A DNA stretch of 64,000 nt from a virus, in IMG/VR virus record IMGVR_UViG_3300022920_000004, positions 35,001 to 99,000 of that record; one strand, given 5' to 3'. Every line of letters begins with the position of its first letter. Position 1 is the stretch's first letter. Below are positions 8,570-17,889 of the stretch, one piece after another. The position numbers and the translations under genes were made by a program. Below the pieces are notes generated by a model that was given only the letters and a program-made list of their open reading frames with translations, had not been told where the DNA came from and searched no databases.

Positions 8570-10414
8570 TTAATTTATTTGTAAAGTTGCTATTTTTTCC
8601 ATTTTAAGTGTTACATTTTTTAATATTTTAATAGAATCCATTGCTATTTTATTATCTCCATATTTCTCTAATTGACTTATGAAAGATGGTAATGAAATAT
8701 AAAAATTTATTAACATTTTATCTAAGTCAGCTCTTACTAAGTCATTAGTAAAATCTATTTGAGGTTTAGTTTCTTCCTTTTTATCATTTAACACTATTGT
8801 CATTAATGCAGTACTTGTTTTCAGTAAATCTTTATCTGAAACTAAATCCTTTTTCTTTTCAGGTTTAAAAGGAATTGTAGTTGCATTTCTAGCTGATTTA
8901 GTTTCTATTAAATTACCGTCTTTTATTTTATAAATTCTATCAGAACCTAACATACAATATATTCCTGTAAATAAAATACCATCTCTCATAATACCTTGAT
9001 TATTATAATGTGGAAATTTTTTTGTTATATCTACAATAGGATGTTTTGCAGCCCAAGATAATCTTTTTATATCAAGTATCATATCTCCATCTATCACAAA
9101 AGTATTTAATTGTGTAAAATCTAAATCAGTTTTAAGTTGAATACCATCAATAAAATAATATAAAGGTGGGTTAGTAATTTCTTTACCATCAATACCATGT
9201 ACAAAAGGTATAAAAGAATGTTGATCTAATTCAAACTCATCTTTTATGAAATCTCCTTGCCAAAATTCTTTATTTACAATATCATAAAATGCATCACTAG
9301 CAGCTTTAGGATCTTTTTCATCTAAAAAGTAATATCCATATCCTTTAACAAAAGTATAAATACCATTTATTAAATGACCATTTCTATAAAATCTAAGTTT
9401 ATTAAAATATACTCTACCATTATAATCATTTATATTTCTAATAGGTTTTTCATCATGAATACTAACTTTTGAAGAATTTTCAGAAGCTTTGAGCTGTTGT
9501 TTAGCTTTTCTAGCAAGTCTTCTAGTTGTAGCACCTCCTGTTATTAAATTTTTAACAGGTTCATGAGTTTTATTAAACTTATTACTATAAATTTGTTTAT
9601 ATTGATAATCATAAGTTTGCGTTGAATTAGATCTATCTACTTTAATTATAACAGCATTATCTACATCACCATCAGTAATTTTATATACTTTATTATGTTC
9701 AAATTCTCCTACATTTTTAATATCAGCACCTATAGCATAAAGTGAATCTTCTATAGAAGAAATATATAAGCTATTTTTAGATTCCTTATAATAATATAAA
9801 GGTCTTTCTTCAATATTTTCAGGAGTGTATCTATTTTTTTTACTTGCCCCATGATAACAATACATTACATTAGGTTCATTAACATTATAAAATATTAATG
9901 CTGCTGCTCCATTATAATCATTTAGTACTTTAAAATCGTTTTCTTGATGAATAATTTCTAATAATATTTCAGAATCAATTTTATTCCTATAAGTGATTAA
10001 TTCTTGTCCATTTTTTAATTCAGAAATGTCTCTAACATTTTTTTCAATACCATAATTTTCAGCAAGAACATCTTCATTATGTAAAGAGCCATTATGTACT
10101 CCAATAAAATCTAAAGTACCATCACCATTACCAAATCCAAATGGATGAGCATTTGTTTCATTATGAGCTCCACCTGTAGCCCATCTTGTATGCCCTATAA
10201 CAATTGGTATTGTTACAGGGTTTATATATTCTCTATTGTCAGCAACAAAATCTCTAAATAGTTTTTGTCCTGCTGTACCGTATTTTATAGTACCATCTAC
10301 AGTAATTCCACAAGAATGTTTACCTCTTGTTTCATTAATTATTCCTAATATATTAAATTTATCTACGTTAAAATCTTTAACGTCTTTACCAGCAAATGCT
10401 ATTACTCCGCACAT
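8570..10414 (-). CDS. Class II glutamine amidotransferase-domain protein, 614 aa
   Basis: The N-terminal Ntn-hydrolase domain (about 1-255) begins MCGVIAF, so Cys2 becomes the nucleophile after Met removal. HTRWATGG at 75-82 and VHNGS at 106-110 complete the GlmS/PurF-type glutaminase signature. The C-terminal 350 residues do not look like a sugar-isomerase (SIS) or asparagine-synthetase domain and I cannot assign them. Known role of the domain: hydrolysing Gln to release ammonia for a partner. Its place between two amidoligases suggests it supplies ammonia or a glutaminyl group to them. Confidence 0.85.
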   Translation of the reverse strand: MCGVIAFAGKDVKDFNVDKFNILGIINETRGKHSCGITVDGTIKYGTAGQKLFRDFVADNREYINPVTIPIVIGHTRWATGGAHNETNAHPFGFGNGDGTLDFIGVHNGSLHNEDVLAENYGIEKNVRDISELKNGQELITYRNKIDSEILLEIIHQENDFKVLNDYNGAAALIFYNVNEPNVMYCYHGASKKNRYTPENIEERPLYYYKESKNSLYISSIEDSLYAIGADIKNVGEFEHNKVYKITDGDVDNAVIIKVDRSNSTQTYDYQYKQIYSNKFNKTHEPVKNLITGGATTRRLARKAKQQLKASENSSKVSIHDEKPIRNINDYNGRVYFNKLRFYRNGHLINGIYTFVKGYGYYFLDEKDPKAASDAFYDIVNKEFWQGDFIKDEFELDQHSFIPFVHGIDGKEITNPPLYYFIDGIQLKTDLDFTQLNTFVIDGDMILDIKRLSWAAKHPIVDITKKFPHYNNQGIMRDGILFTGIYCMLGSDRIYKIKDGNLIETKSARNATTIPFKPEKKKDLVSDKDLLKTSTALMTIVLNDKKEETKPQIDFTNDLVRADLDKMLINFYISLPSFISQLEKYGDNKIAMDSIKILKNVTLKMEKIATLQIN

Positions 10415-10415
10415 A

Positions 10416-11243
10416 TTATATCTTTATTTTTTCTTTTGTTAATATTGTTACTATTTCTTTATTTATTTCTGTATATAATTCTTTAGCTAAATCTACATTA
10501 GATTCATTTATTGCTAATTGTATATTATCACCATACTTTTCAAATATCTCTGATAAATCATTGTTTAAAGCTAATTCTACAGCTTTAATAGTTTCATTAT
10601 AAACCCATTCAATAGTTTCATCAGATTGTATCCAAAAGTTAGATAATATTCTACATTCAACACCAAAATCTTTAAATCTAAATGCCCCTGCTTTACCATA
10701 CATTCTTCTACGTCTTGTATCAGGATCTAACCATACTGAAGGTAAACCTAGTAATATATCAAAAGCTTTAACAACGTTTTCTTGCTTCTCTTGAGTTACA
10801 TTAGGGAAACCTATATGAACGTGCCCTCCAGCACTTCTAAGTCTTCCTTTAGATGCTGGTGGTGTATTAGCTTCACGTTTCCAAACATTAAAATCAGGTT
10901 CGCAACCAAATCTTTTAGCTTGTTCAGTTTTAAGATACTTTTTATCCAACATTGATGAAGCTGAATAATTTAAAGATATATTATTTTTTTCAAACTTCTC
11001 ATTTAAATAATTTTTTACAAGGTTAATGTTATCTTTAAATTCATCCATTGTATTTGATGGTGGAATATTAAACTCCACCATTACGTTATCTTCTTGTACA
11101 CAATGTCCTTTATCTGTAATAGGTAAAGGTTCTTCTTTTGTACCACCAACTAATCCTTCTGCTGATATAATTTGACCATCTTTTTCTAAGAATAATTCTG
11201 GGTCACATCCTAATGTTATTACTGTTCTTTTATTATTTTTCAT
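10416..11243 (-). CDS. Phage-type COOH-NH2 ligase (second GCS-like amidoligase), 275 aa
   Basis: Predicted ATP-dependent amide-bond-forming enzyme. It has GCDPELFL at 12-19, EDNVMVEFNIPP (about 51-62), GGHVHIGF at 139-146 and a basic-aromatic block ending VECRILSNFW, in the order typical of this glutamate-cysteine-ligase-like family. The length is normal. It lies 1 nt upstream of the class II amidotransferase gene, implying co-translation. Its acceptor and donor cannot be read from the sequence. Confidence 0.83.
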   Translation of the reverse strand: MKNNKRTVITLGCDPELFLEKDGQIISAEGLVGGTKEEPLPITDKGHCVQEDNVMVEFNIPPSNTMDEFKDNINLVKNYLNEKFEKNNISLNYSASSMLDKKYLKTEQAKRFGCEPDFNVWKREANTPPASKGRLRSAGGHVHIGFPNVTQEKQENVVKAFDILLGLPSVWLDPDTRRRRMYGKAGAFRFKDFGVECRILSNFWIQSDETIEWVYNETIKAVELALNNDLSEIFEKYGDNIQLAINESNVDLAKELYTEINKEIVTILTKEKIKI

Positions 11244-11256
11244 TTATTTTCTAATT

Positions 11257-11421
11257 TTATTCAATATCTATATTCACTTTGTCAACTAACATCCACTCAC
11301 AACTATCTATAATAAATCCAAATTCTGTTAAAAATTCTAAGATATCATCCCATTCATTTAAATCATAATTTTTTATATAAATTGTATTGTCTGTTTTATC
11401 TAAAATAATTAACTTTTTCAT
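11257..11421 (-). CDS. Small hypothetical protein, 54 aa
   Basis: The frame begins MKKLIILDK and ends at a TAA at 11259-11257. It fills the space between two confident genes on the same strand. Acidic, with a single Cys. No known family. Confidence 0.55.
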   Translation of the reverse strand: MKKLIILDKTDNTIYIKNYDLNEWDDILEFLTEFGFIIDSCEWMLVDKVNIDIE

Positions 11422-11441
11422 TTATTGTTATTTGTTTTTCA

Positions 11442-11822
11442 CTATTTTATTAATTCTAATGCTTTTTGTAAACCTTTTTCTAATGCTTGTTCGTATGTGT
11501 TCCAGCAGCCTGATTCATTAGGTCCTGAAAATTCAGAATCAGCAATATGAGTTCCTCCTCTTTCAGGTGTATAATGCGATTCCCAACAATACCCTGATGC
11601 ATTAGCATATGAGTTTACAATTATTTGATACTCTTCTCTCAACCAACGTTGTAATAAACTTTGTGTTGGTCTTAGTATAACTCTACTTACGTCTATTTGA
11701 GAATCTTCATAAACTAACCATTCATAAAAAAATTCACCATCTTCATAAAAGTAAGACATCCAATCAAATCCTTTTTTCTTAGCTAATTCAGCAACTTCAA
11801 AACTTACTAATTCATCTTTCAT
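11442..11822 (-). CDS. Conserved phage hypothetical protein, 126 aa
   Basis: The layout, with an EVAELAKKKGF start, a TQSLLQRWLREEY segment and a TYEQALEKGLQKAL end, resembles a protein common in phages and prophages of Bacteroidetes and Firmicutes. That resemblance is recalled, not searched. No function is known. It lies inside the amide-chemistry region but need not belong to it. Confidence 0.7.
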   Translation of the reverse strand: MKDELVSFEVAELAKKKGFDWMSYFYEDGEFFYEWLVYEDSQIDVSRVILRPTQSLLQRWLREEYQIIVNSYANASGYCWESHYTPERGGTHIADSEFSGPNESGCWNTYEQALEKGLQKALELIK

Positions 11823-11834
11823 TTTTCTAATTGT

Positions 11835-12275
11835 TTAATTTGAATAATATTTATCAAAAGCATCCATTACTAAATTATAATTATGCTCATTGTAATTAGG
11901 ATATTCTTTTATAAATTCTGAAATTGGTTTTATTTTAATATCTTTTAAAAATTCAAAATTTCTAATTACTATTGCTCCCTTCGTACCTATTATATCTTCA
12001 ATAGCGTAATATTTACTACTACCTCTACCCATTGATGCTATTTCATCATAAGCATCCATTTTATCATAAGATTCACCTAGTATTTTTATAATATTTAAAA
12101 TAGAGAAATCTGAAGTGTAAATGTCACCATACAATATTACACCTTCTTCAATATTTCCTTGCATTTCACCTTCTAATCCAAATAAACTATTGTAATCACA
12201 AGGTTTTTCATTTACTAAAAAACATTTTTGTATATCATCATATTTTAAAGTAACAGATTTTAAATTTTCTATCAT
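11835..12275 (-). CDS. Hypothetical protein, 146 aa
   Basis: The frame is open to an ATG at 12311, but I prefer the ATG at 12275. That ATG shares a base with the stop of the upstream amidotransferase-like gene (TAATG), the usual junction in this genome. No recognised motif; acidic, with several Gly and Tyr residues. Confidence 0.6.
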   Translation of the reverse strand: MIENLKSVTLKYDDIQKCFLVNEKPCDYNSLFGLEGEMQGNIEEGVILYGDIYTSDFSILNIIKILGESYDKMDAYDEIASMGRGSSKYYAIEDIIGTKGAIVIRNFEFLKDIKIKPISEFIKEYPNYNEHNYNLVMDAFDKYYSN

Positions 12276-12955
12276 TACTTGCTTAATAAGTTTCTCACTA
12301 AATCTAAACAATAATTAGAAGTTTCTGTATCACAACTACTAAATTCAGGATGTCCTTGTATAGCTAAAGCATTTGTATTTTTATAATATACAATTTCAGG
12401 TTCTAAAAACTCTCTAGGAATTTCCATTTCTTCATTTCTACCATTTAAATAAGTATCACTTTTAAAATAAGTAGACCAAGCTATTAAATCATAAGCATCT
12501 TTACTTAATTCATTAGGATACATCATTTGATGGTGTGTAGAAGTCATATTTAAAATAAGATTTTCTTTTGTACTAATAGTATGTTCACCTCCATGTCCAT
12601 TAACATGTTGTATTAAACTACCACCAGAAAGTGCTGTTAAAAACTGAGCTCCTCTACAAATTCCAATTTTAACTACAGATTTAGGTAATCTTTCCCAAAT
12701 ACTAACTTCAAAAGCATCTCTTTCTTTATCAATATGTGTAAATTTACCAATGTTTTGTCCATAGTAATCAGGATTAACATCTGAACCACCAGTAAATACG
12801 ACTAAATCAATAGTTTCTTCTTTTTTAACTAATTTACTAAAATCCGTTAAACTATTAATAACTTTAATGTTAAAATCTTTTAATTTTCCTAACCAAGTTA
12901 AATAATCGTTGTTAGAATTTCCTACTATAATAATATTTTTTTTAATTTTTGACAT
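12275..12955 (-). CDS. Class I glutamine amidotransferase-like / peptidase C26 (gamma-glutamyl hydrolase-like), copy 1
   Basis: Predicted Cys hydrolase acting on gamma-glutamyl amide bonds. The 226-aa protein has FTGGSDVNP (54-62), the nucleophile elbow GICRGAQ with C100, THHQ (140-143) and GHPE with H202 and E204, so the Cys-His-Glu triad is complete. This pattern is nearer PuuD-type gamma-Glu-amide hydrolases than synthetase-bound amidotransferases. It lies near the ATP-grasp and cyclotransferase-like genes. A second copy is at 19548-20246. Confidence 0.85.
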   Translation of the reverse strand: MSKIKKNIIIVGNSNNDYLTWLGKLKDFNIKVINSLTDFSKLVKKEETIDLVVFTGGSDVNPDYYGQNIGKFTHIDKERDAFEVSIWERLPKSVVKIGICRGAQFLTALSGGSLIQHVNGHGGEHTISTKENLILNMTSTHHQMMYPNELSKDAYDLIAWSTYFKSDTYLNGRNEEMEIPREFLEPEIVYYKNTNALAIQGHPEFSSCDTETSNYCLDLVRNLLSK

Positions 12956-12966
12956 AATTTTTTATT

Positions 12967-13161
12967 TTATTTATTTTCTTTAATTGATTCTATTATTGTG
13001 TATTGACTTGGGTAACTTGCTACTAATATACGAGGTAAATATTGATTAGAATTTTTTTTATAAAAATCAATTCTAAGATTTTTCATAGTAACTTCATCAG
13101 CTATAACATCCGTACCAAATTTACTACTTGGCATACTTACGTATAATCTATAAGTTTTCAT
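12967..13161 (-). CDS. Small hypothetical protein, 64 aa
   Basis: A basic protein with no recognised motif. It overlaps the end of the ATP-grasp gene by 14 nt and precedes the class I amidotransferase-like gene by 11 nt, so it is part of that unit. Confidence 0.6.
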   Translation of the reverse strand: MKTYRLYVSMPSSKFGTDVIADEVTMKNLRIDFYKKNSNQYLPRILVASYPSQYTIIESIKENK

Positions 13162-14002
13162 ATTTATCTATTAATAATTTAGGTAACTCTTCTATATACT
13201 TTTCAGAGGTTTTATCTCCAAATGAGGCGGCAGAATTTATTTCCACTACTATAAATTTAGGTGCTTCTCTCAAGTCACCGTCTTTATTTTTAGCAGATTG
13301 TATTCTTAAATCTACAGCTCCCATATCTAATCCTACAGCTTTTAAAGCTTTTACAGATTCGTCAATAACTTCATCCCAATTAACTGGTTTATCAAATAAT
13401 TCATTATCTTCTAAAATCCAATTGCAATGAGCATCATTTCTATACCATCTAACGTCTTGAGGAGCATCAGCTTGTAACATCTTTCTACAAGTATAGAAAC
13501 ATCCATTCTTAGAAATATGTAGTCTGTATTCTCTGTTATAGCTGTAATACTTTTCAAAGATATATTTACTTAAATCTTTACCTTCCATCCAAGCTTCTAA
13601 TGATTCTTGAGTATCGTGTTTTTTATTACCAGTTCCTCTACTACCAAATATATGTTTAGATATAATTGGATAAGGTAATTCTTCTATATTTTTATTTTCA
13701 CCAGTAAAGCTCTCCATAAAATTATCACCAGTATTTAAATACCAACCAGCAGTTTTAACTTCATCTTCAGTAAAACAAGTTTTCATTAATAGCTTATTAC
13801 TACTATTTTTAATAGCTTCAACAGTATTTAATTCAATTCTACCATCTGTAAATTCTTTACTACTACCAAATCTAATTACAGATTTAAATGGTAACAATGG
13901 TAATGTTTTATTTTCACGTCTTAATATATCGTGAGAAGGGTGGCGACTTCTAATAGCTGGTCTCCATCTTGTAAATCTATTTCTAATAGGCATGTTGTGC
14001 AA
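13148..14002 (-). CDS. ATP-grasp ligase
   Basis: Predicted ATP-dependent carboxylate-amine ligase of the RimK-like ATP-grasp fold. The 284-aa protein has Lys116 before the glycine-rich loop GSRGTGN (120-126), EYRLHI (158-163), then GAVDLRI (D231) and VVEINSAAS (E254, N256), the expected Mg-ATP ligands in order. The first residues are Arg-rich, and an alternative start lies three codons in (MPIRNRF). It overlaps the cyclotransferase-like gene by 20 nt. It probably ligates an amino acid or peptide; the acceptor is unknown. Confidence 0.83.
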   Translation of the reverse strand: MHNMPIRNRFTRWRPAIRSRHPSHDILRRENKTLPLLPFKSVIRFGSSKEFTDGRIELNTVEAIKNSSNKLLMKTCFTEDEVKTAGWYLNTGDNFMESFTGENKNIEELPYPIISKHIFGSRGTGNKKHDTQESLEAWMEGKDLSKYIFEKYYSYNREYRLHISKNGCFYTCRKMLQADAPQDVRWYRNDAHCNWILEDNELFDKPVNWDEVIDESVKALKAVGLDMGAVDLRIQSAKNKDGDLREAPKFIVVEINSAASFGDKTSEKYIEELPKLLIDKYENL

Positions 14003-14396
14003 GGCTTTTTTTAAACATTAAGTGTTCTTTCCAATCGCCACTTTTTACGATTTCTTGTTTATTTAATGGTGTATTATAAATATAACCAATAGCTTCTCCA
14101 AATGGAGTTTCAATAGTTGTTTTTAAATACATGCTCATAAAAGGATTATCTTCATTAAAACCTTCTAAGTTATCTAATTCAGCTAATGTATGATCATCAA
14201 CTTCATATACTTCCATATTTACAGAAGTGTTACCATTTTCATATAATCCAGGATAACTCCCTAAATCAACTAATGTAAATTCAGGTTCAGTTATAAAAGA
14301 ACCTTTAAATTCACTATCTTCTAAATATATATGATTATGTAATCCTTTCATTAAAGAACCATATACAGCTACTAAATATTTTTTATTGTTGTTCAT
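13983..14396 (-). CDS. Gamma-glutamylcyclotransferase-like (AIG2/GGCT fold) protein
   Basis: Known members release 5-oxoproline from gamma-glutamyl amines or peptides. The 137-aa protein has the family's N-terminal VYGSLMKGLHN loop (11-21), a GSYPGLY segment and LDNLEGF with E78 at the usual catalytic Glu, followed by a Tyr-rich strand. It overlaps the ATP-grasp gene, so making and trimming of a gamma-glutamyl linkage may be coupled. That pairing is inference; the fold call is strong. Confidence 0.83.
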   Translation of the reverse strand: MNNNKKYLVAVYGSLMKGLHNHIYLEDSEFKGSFITEPEFTLVDLGSYPGLYENGNTSVNMEVYEVDDHTLAELDNLEGFNEDNPFMSMYLKTTIETPFGEAIGYIYNTPLNKQEIVKSGDWKEHLMFKKSLAQHAY

Positions 14397-14410
14397 TGTT
14401 TTTAATTGTT

Positions 14411-14551
14411 TTAACTGTAAATTTTAGTTATACCAGCAGATTTAATTCTTTGTTTACGTGGTAAAACTTTGTTATTATTAGTGTACTTACATTTAGGTTC
14501 AAATATCCAAAACATTAAACCTAGTATTATGTTGTATTTAAATTGTATCAT
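14411..14551 (-). CDS. Small hydrophobic-start protein, 46 aa
   Basis: A short frame with an N-terminal hydrophobic stretch (IILGLMFWIF) followed by a basic tail with two Lys/Arg clusters. It could be a small membrane-associated peptide. It fits exactly between the primase stop and the cyclotransferase-like gene, but support is only positional. Confidence 0.4.
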   Translation of the reverse strand: MIQFKYNIILGLMFWIFEPKCKYTNNNKVLPRKQRIKSAGITKIYS

Positions 14552-14552
14552 T

Positions 14553-15596
14553 TTAAAAAGGTAATATATTATTAAGTTCTTGTTCTAAAATTGTAATAGC
14601 TTCTTCTTTATTAGTATTTTTAATTAAATCAGAAAAATCTTTACTTTTATAAATTGTAGGTATAAATACATTTTCAATATCAAATTCTTTTGATAATTTT
14701 TCTGCAAATATTTGTCCCCAATTTTCTTCTTTATCAAAATCATTATCATATAATAAATAAACATTAAAAAATCTATTTTTAAGTTCTGCAATTATATGTG
14801 TTTTAGGTGTTACACTTTCAGCTTGTAAACTAACAGCAGGTATTCCATACACCTCAGTTATAGCCATAACATCTTTTAATGATTTAGTAATTATCAAATG
14901 TGTACCACTTTCAGGTAATTGTTCCCAACCTTGCCAAGTAGAATAATCGTGGTTATTTAACCATTTATATTTTTCATTAAAAGGTTGATATATTTTAAAT
15001 GTTTCTAATCCATCTTTATATTCTGTAAAACAATAAGCATATTTATCAGCTTTTATTGGTTTATCATTTATAAAAATATAATCAATTGGTCTTACATGAT
15101 ATTTATCTAAAGTTTTTTTAGTTACACCAAAATCACTCCAAAATTTAATATCATACATTTTCCAATCTCTAGAACGTTTATTTAAATTAATTGGTCCACC
15201 TTCTTTAATTAAATTAGTTCTATCTTGTTTATCATAAGTAGTTTCGTGTACAACATTATCATATTTTTTATATACAAAATTATTTTGTATATTAAAATCT
15301 ACAATAATCTTAGATAAAGCTTGTATAAAATCAATATTAAATTTCATTTGAACAAACTTTACAAAATCTCCACTACCTTTGACAAAATCTTTAAAACATA
15401 CTTCACCATCTTTACCTATAAAAAATCCAAAGGAAGGGTTAGGGTCTTCTCTTAAAGGGGAATGTAATCCTCCTCTAAGTTCAACATCTTTACCATCCAT
15501 ATATTTTTTATAAACATCAATATCTTGTATATATTCAAGAATACCTTGTTTTGTAACTAATGGTTTATCTAAATATTTTTTATCATTTAAATTCAT
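14553..15596 (-). CDS. DnaG-type DNA primase
   Basis: Makes RNA primers for replication. The N-terminus has HSPLREDPNPSFGFF and VCFKDFVKGSGD, matching the CHC2-type primase core although the zinc Cys residues are largely missing. The C-terminal TOPRIM has TKSLKDVMA, with the usual Glu changed, and LLYDNDFD...NWGQ with the acidic DxD-like cluster. At 347 aa it has no helicase domain, and a separate DnaB-type helicase lies at 21027-22154. Confidence 0.83.
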   Translation of the reverse strand: MNLNDKKYLDKPLVTKQGILEYIQDIDVYKKYMDGKDVELRGGLHSPLREDPNPSFGFFIGKDGEVCFKDFVKGSGDFVKFVQMKFNIDFIQALSKIIVDFNIQNNFVYKKYDNVVHETTYDKQDRTNLIKEGGPINLNKRSRDWKMYDIKFWSDFGVTKKTLDKYHVRPIDYIFINDKPIKADKYAYCFTEYKDGLETFKIYQPFNEKYKWLNNHDYSTWQGWEQLPESGTHLIITKSLKDVMAITEVYGIPAVSLQAESVTPKTHIIAELKNRFFNVYLLYDNDFDKEENWGQIFAEKLSKEFDIENVFIPTIYKSKDFSDLIKNTNKEEAITILEQELNNILPF

Positions 15597-15956
15597 TTAG
15601 TAGTCATTCCATTCTTGACATTCACTAACATCGTAAGATTTAATTTTTTTTCCATTTTTGTCAGCAATTATTAATTCAATATTAGAACCATAATAACCAT
15701 TATTAGAACCATAACCAGGTACTTTTACAGAATGTCCTTTAATTGGTTTTAATTCAATACCATAATCTTCAATTCTATTAAAAAAGTTTTCATCTGTTAA
15801 ATCAAATTCCAAACCTTCAAAATCTTTTATTGTAGAATCACTAAAATCTAAATAATGGTGTTCACAACAATCTTGGTCGTGGTCAGAATATATTTTAAAA
15901 CCATTATCAAATTCAACATCATCACTAGTTACTTTTACTACTTTTAAATATTTCAT
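15597..15956 (-). CDS. Conserved phage hypothetical protein, 119 aa
   Basis: The frame is open 14 codons further upstream, but that extension runs through a terminator hairpin at 15981-16006, so the start is placed at ATG 15956 (MKYLKVVKV). The protein is acidic with a DCCEHHY metal-ligand-like cluster (Cys, His) and a Gly/Tyr-rich loop. Similar proteins are common in phages, which is recalled rather than searched. Function unknown. Confidence 0.65.
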   Translation of the reverse strand: MKYLKVVKVTSDDVEFDNGFKIYSDHDQDCCEHHYLDFSDSTIKDFEGLEFDLTDENFFNRIEDYGIELKPIKGHSVKVPGYGSNNGYYGSNIELIIADKNGKKIKSYDVSECQEWNDY

Positions 15957-15970
15957 ATTTATAATTTTTA

Positions 15971-16006
15971 AGTTTATTAAAATAGGGGCTGTTTCCAACC
16001 CCTATT
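15971..16006 (-). terminator. Intrinsic terminator after the SSB-like gene
   Basis: A perfect 8-bp stem AATAGGGG/CCCCTATT (15981-15988 and 15999-16006) with a 10-nt loop, followed on the minus strand by a short T-rich run. It lies 8 nt past the SSB-like stop codon, which fits a highly expressed gene insulated from those downstream. Confidence 0.75.
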
Positions 16007-16014
16007 AATATTAA

Positions 16015-16557
16015 TTATACCCAATCATCATCAGCTCCTGCATCAGAAGCCTTGGTTGTTGGCGCATCTTGTGCTACTTTTTCAAGTAAATCACCATTTT
16101 TAACTCTCAATCTTGTATTTTCAGTATCTGCTGGTTCAATAAAATCAAAGTATCTAATATTTAAATACTGAGAAGGTTTATAGTTAGCACTTCCGTAAGT
16201 ACAGAAAGTGTTAAATAATTTACCTTCACTATTATCTTTAATTAGCTTCATAATTTTATTCAAAGCATCTTTAGCAGATTCTGCTGGAGGAAACTTATAG
16301 TCTGCTCCTAAAACAGCTCTACCAACGTGTAATGCTCTACTAATAAGAACTTGTTCATTACCTTCGTAATAAAATCCTGCACTTGCAGAAGCACCTTCAC
16401 TATCTGTAAATACCACATTGTAATCTGGAGCATTTACATGTCCATCCAATGACTTTTTTTCTACTTTTATTGTAACATTGTCAACTTTCCCTCCTACACC
16501 GTTATTAAATACTTTAACAACTTTCTCTGCGAAATCTACTCCATTCAAATCGATCAT
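16015..16557 (-). CDS. ssb: Single-stranded DNA-binding protein-like, 180 aa
   Basis: Assigned from position and form: it lies between recombination/replication genes, has a beta-rich middle with many Val, Phe and Tyr, and ends in an acidic tail, DAGADDDWV, like the partner-binding tails of SSBs. No clear OB-fold signature could be confirmed by eye. It has its own terminator downstream, consistent with high expression. Confidence 0.55.
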   Translation of the reverse strand: MIDLNGVDFAEKVVKVFNNGVGGKVDNVTIKVEKKSLDGHVNAPDYNVVFTDSEGASASAGFYYEGNEQVLISRALHVGRAVLGADYKFPPAESAKDALNKIMKLIKDNSEGKLFNTFCTYGSANYKPSQYLNIRYFDFIEPADTENTRLRVKNGDLLEKVAQDAPTTKASDAGADDDWV

Positions 16558-16616
16558 AATCTATCTTCGTTTTTAATTATTATTATTGTTTACTATTAAT
16601 TTTACTATTTTACTTA

Positions 16617-17378
16617 TTAGTCTAAAAATATTTCAGACCAATCTACTTTAATATTGTTATCATCATCAGATTCAATCAATACTACTTTTTTGTTTACTAA
16701 ATGTGCACATCTACCACCGCAAACTAATGATTCAGTTGCTGTAAAGTCTACTATAGTTTGGTTGTCCTTTCTATAGATATAACCTACCGCATCTACTTGA
16801 GAAGCTACAATTCTAGCCATTTGACCAGTTAATGCTAAACCTCTTTCATTCATTTCTTCACCACCTTTACCTACTAATTTCTCTTTCATATGTCCTAAAA
16901 TAATTAGAGTATCACAAATCTCTTCTAATTCATTTAAAACCATACTTAAAGCCATTCTCGTAAATCTGTAACCAGCTCCGTTAGCTAATAAAGTTACATC
17001 ATCTCCATCCCAATTTTTACCCATATTGGTATTTTTATATAATTTATTTGCAAGTGGAAGCACAATATCTTCCAAAGAAGATGCTGTATCTACTGCAATA
17101 TATTTATATAAATAAGTACCACTTTCTTTATTACGGGCTTTAATTGAATTAATAACATCCTTTAATACTATTAAAGGTGATCTATCAGATTCTCTAGCTA
17201 ATTGAAGTACATTTATTTTTAATGCTTCTACAAAATTACTACCATCTTCTAAATCTATAGTTAAACAATTATCTAATTGAGCTGTTGCGACTGTTTTACC
17301 CGTTTTAGGATTACCATAAATGATAATCTTTTTAGGGTTAACTCTACTAGCTTTTTCTTTTTTTATTGGTAATTCCAT
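16617..17378 (-). CDS. Sak4/RecA-like phage recombination ATPase (AAA_24 type)
   Basis: Predicted P-loop ATPase of the phage single-strand annealing group. The 253-aa protein has Walker A at IIYGNPKTGKT, a Walker B-like YIAVDTASSL, and an LIILGHMKEK strand with downstream Gly and Gln positions typical of RecA-like cores. It sits next to the SSB-like gene, which such ATPases use as partner in other phages. The Sak4 label is by resemblance. Confidence 0.75.
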   Translation of the reverse strand: MELPIKKEKASRVNPKKIIIYGNPKTGKTVATAQLDNCLTIDLEDGSNFVEALKINVLQLARESDRSPLIVLKDVINSIKARNKESGTYLYKYIAVDTASSLEDIVLPLANKLYKNTNMGKNWDGDDVTLLANGAGYRFTRMALSMVLNELEEICDTLIILGHMKEKLVGKGGEEMNERGLALTGQMARIVASQVDAVGYIYRKDNQTIVDFTATESLVCGGRCAHLVNKKVVLIESDDDNNIKVDWSEIFLD

Positions 17379-17411
17379 CTTTCATCATCATCCGTCCATC
17401 CACCACTTTAA

Positions 17412-17870
17412 TTAATCTATATAATCTATTATTTTTACTTTACAACTTGGAAATCCTTGATGTTTAAAAGTATTTCTAAAAAAATCTTTTTCTAAATAAT
17501 TCGAGTAAGGAGTAAAACCTCTAAAATTAGTTTTTCTAATATTAGGACAATATCCAAAGTAAAAATATTGTTCAAAAGTTTTTTGATATTTTAATATACT
17601 TTTTATTATTTGTTTAACTGCATGTTTAGGAAAATAATATTTACATACTCTAATAATATCATCTAAACTTCTACTTTTGTCTTTATGACAATGATGCCCT
17701 TCTCTAGAAAATACAGTTGCTTCAGATTCTCCATCTTGATAGTCTAATATCCTTTTTAAGATACTTCTAATACTTTTTGGTACTTCAGTATCTTTTCTAA
17801 ATTTAATCTTTCTACAAGTGTTATAATAATTCTCTAAATCTTCTTTTGTATTTACTTCACTTTTTTTCAT
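17412..17870 (-). CDS. Hypothetical protein, 152 aa, member of a local paralogous family
   Basis: It shares with the 166-aa protein at 20239-20739 the pattern of a Cys near an RS..D motif, a KYYFPK..VKQIIK helix and GYCPNI.K. A third, weaker relative is at 22182-22634. The Cys/His content is compatible with metal binding. No function is known. Confidence 0.65.
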   Translation of the reverse strand: MKKSEVNTKEDLENYYNTCRKIKFRKDTEVPKSIRSILKRILDYQDGESEATVFSREGHHCHKDKSRSLDDIIRVCKYYFPKHAVKQIIKSILKYQKTFEQYFYFGYCPNIRKTNFRGFTPYSNYLEKDFFRNTFKHQGFPSCKVKIIDYID

Positions 17871-17889
17871 TGTTTTAATTTAATTATTA

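Noticed and set aside
15957-15998. Upstream start for the 119-aa protein
   Set aside because: It lies within the terminator hairpin that follows the SSB-like gene.
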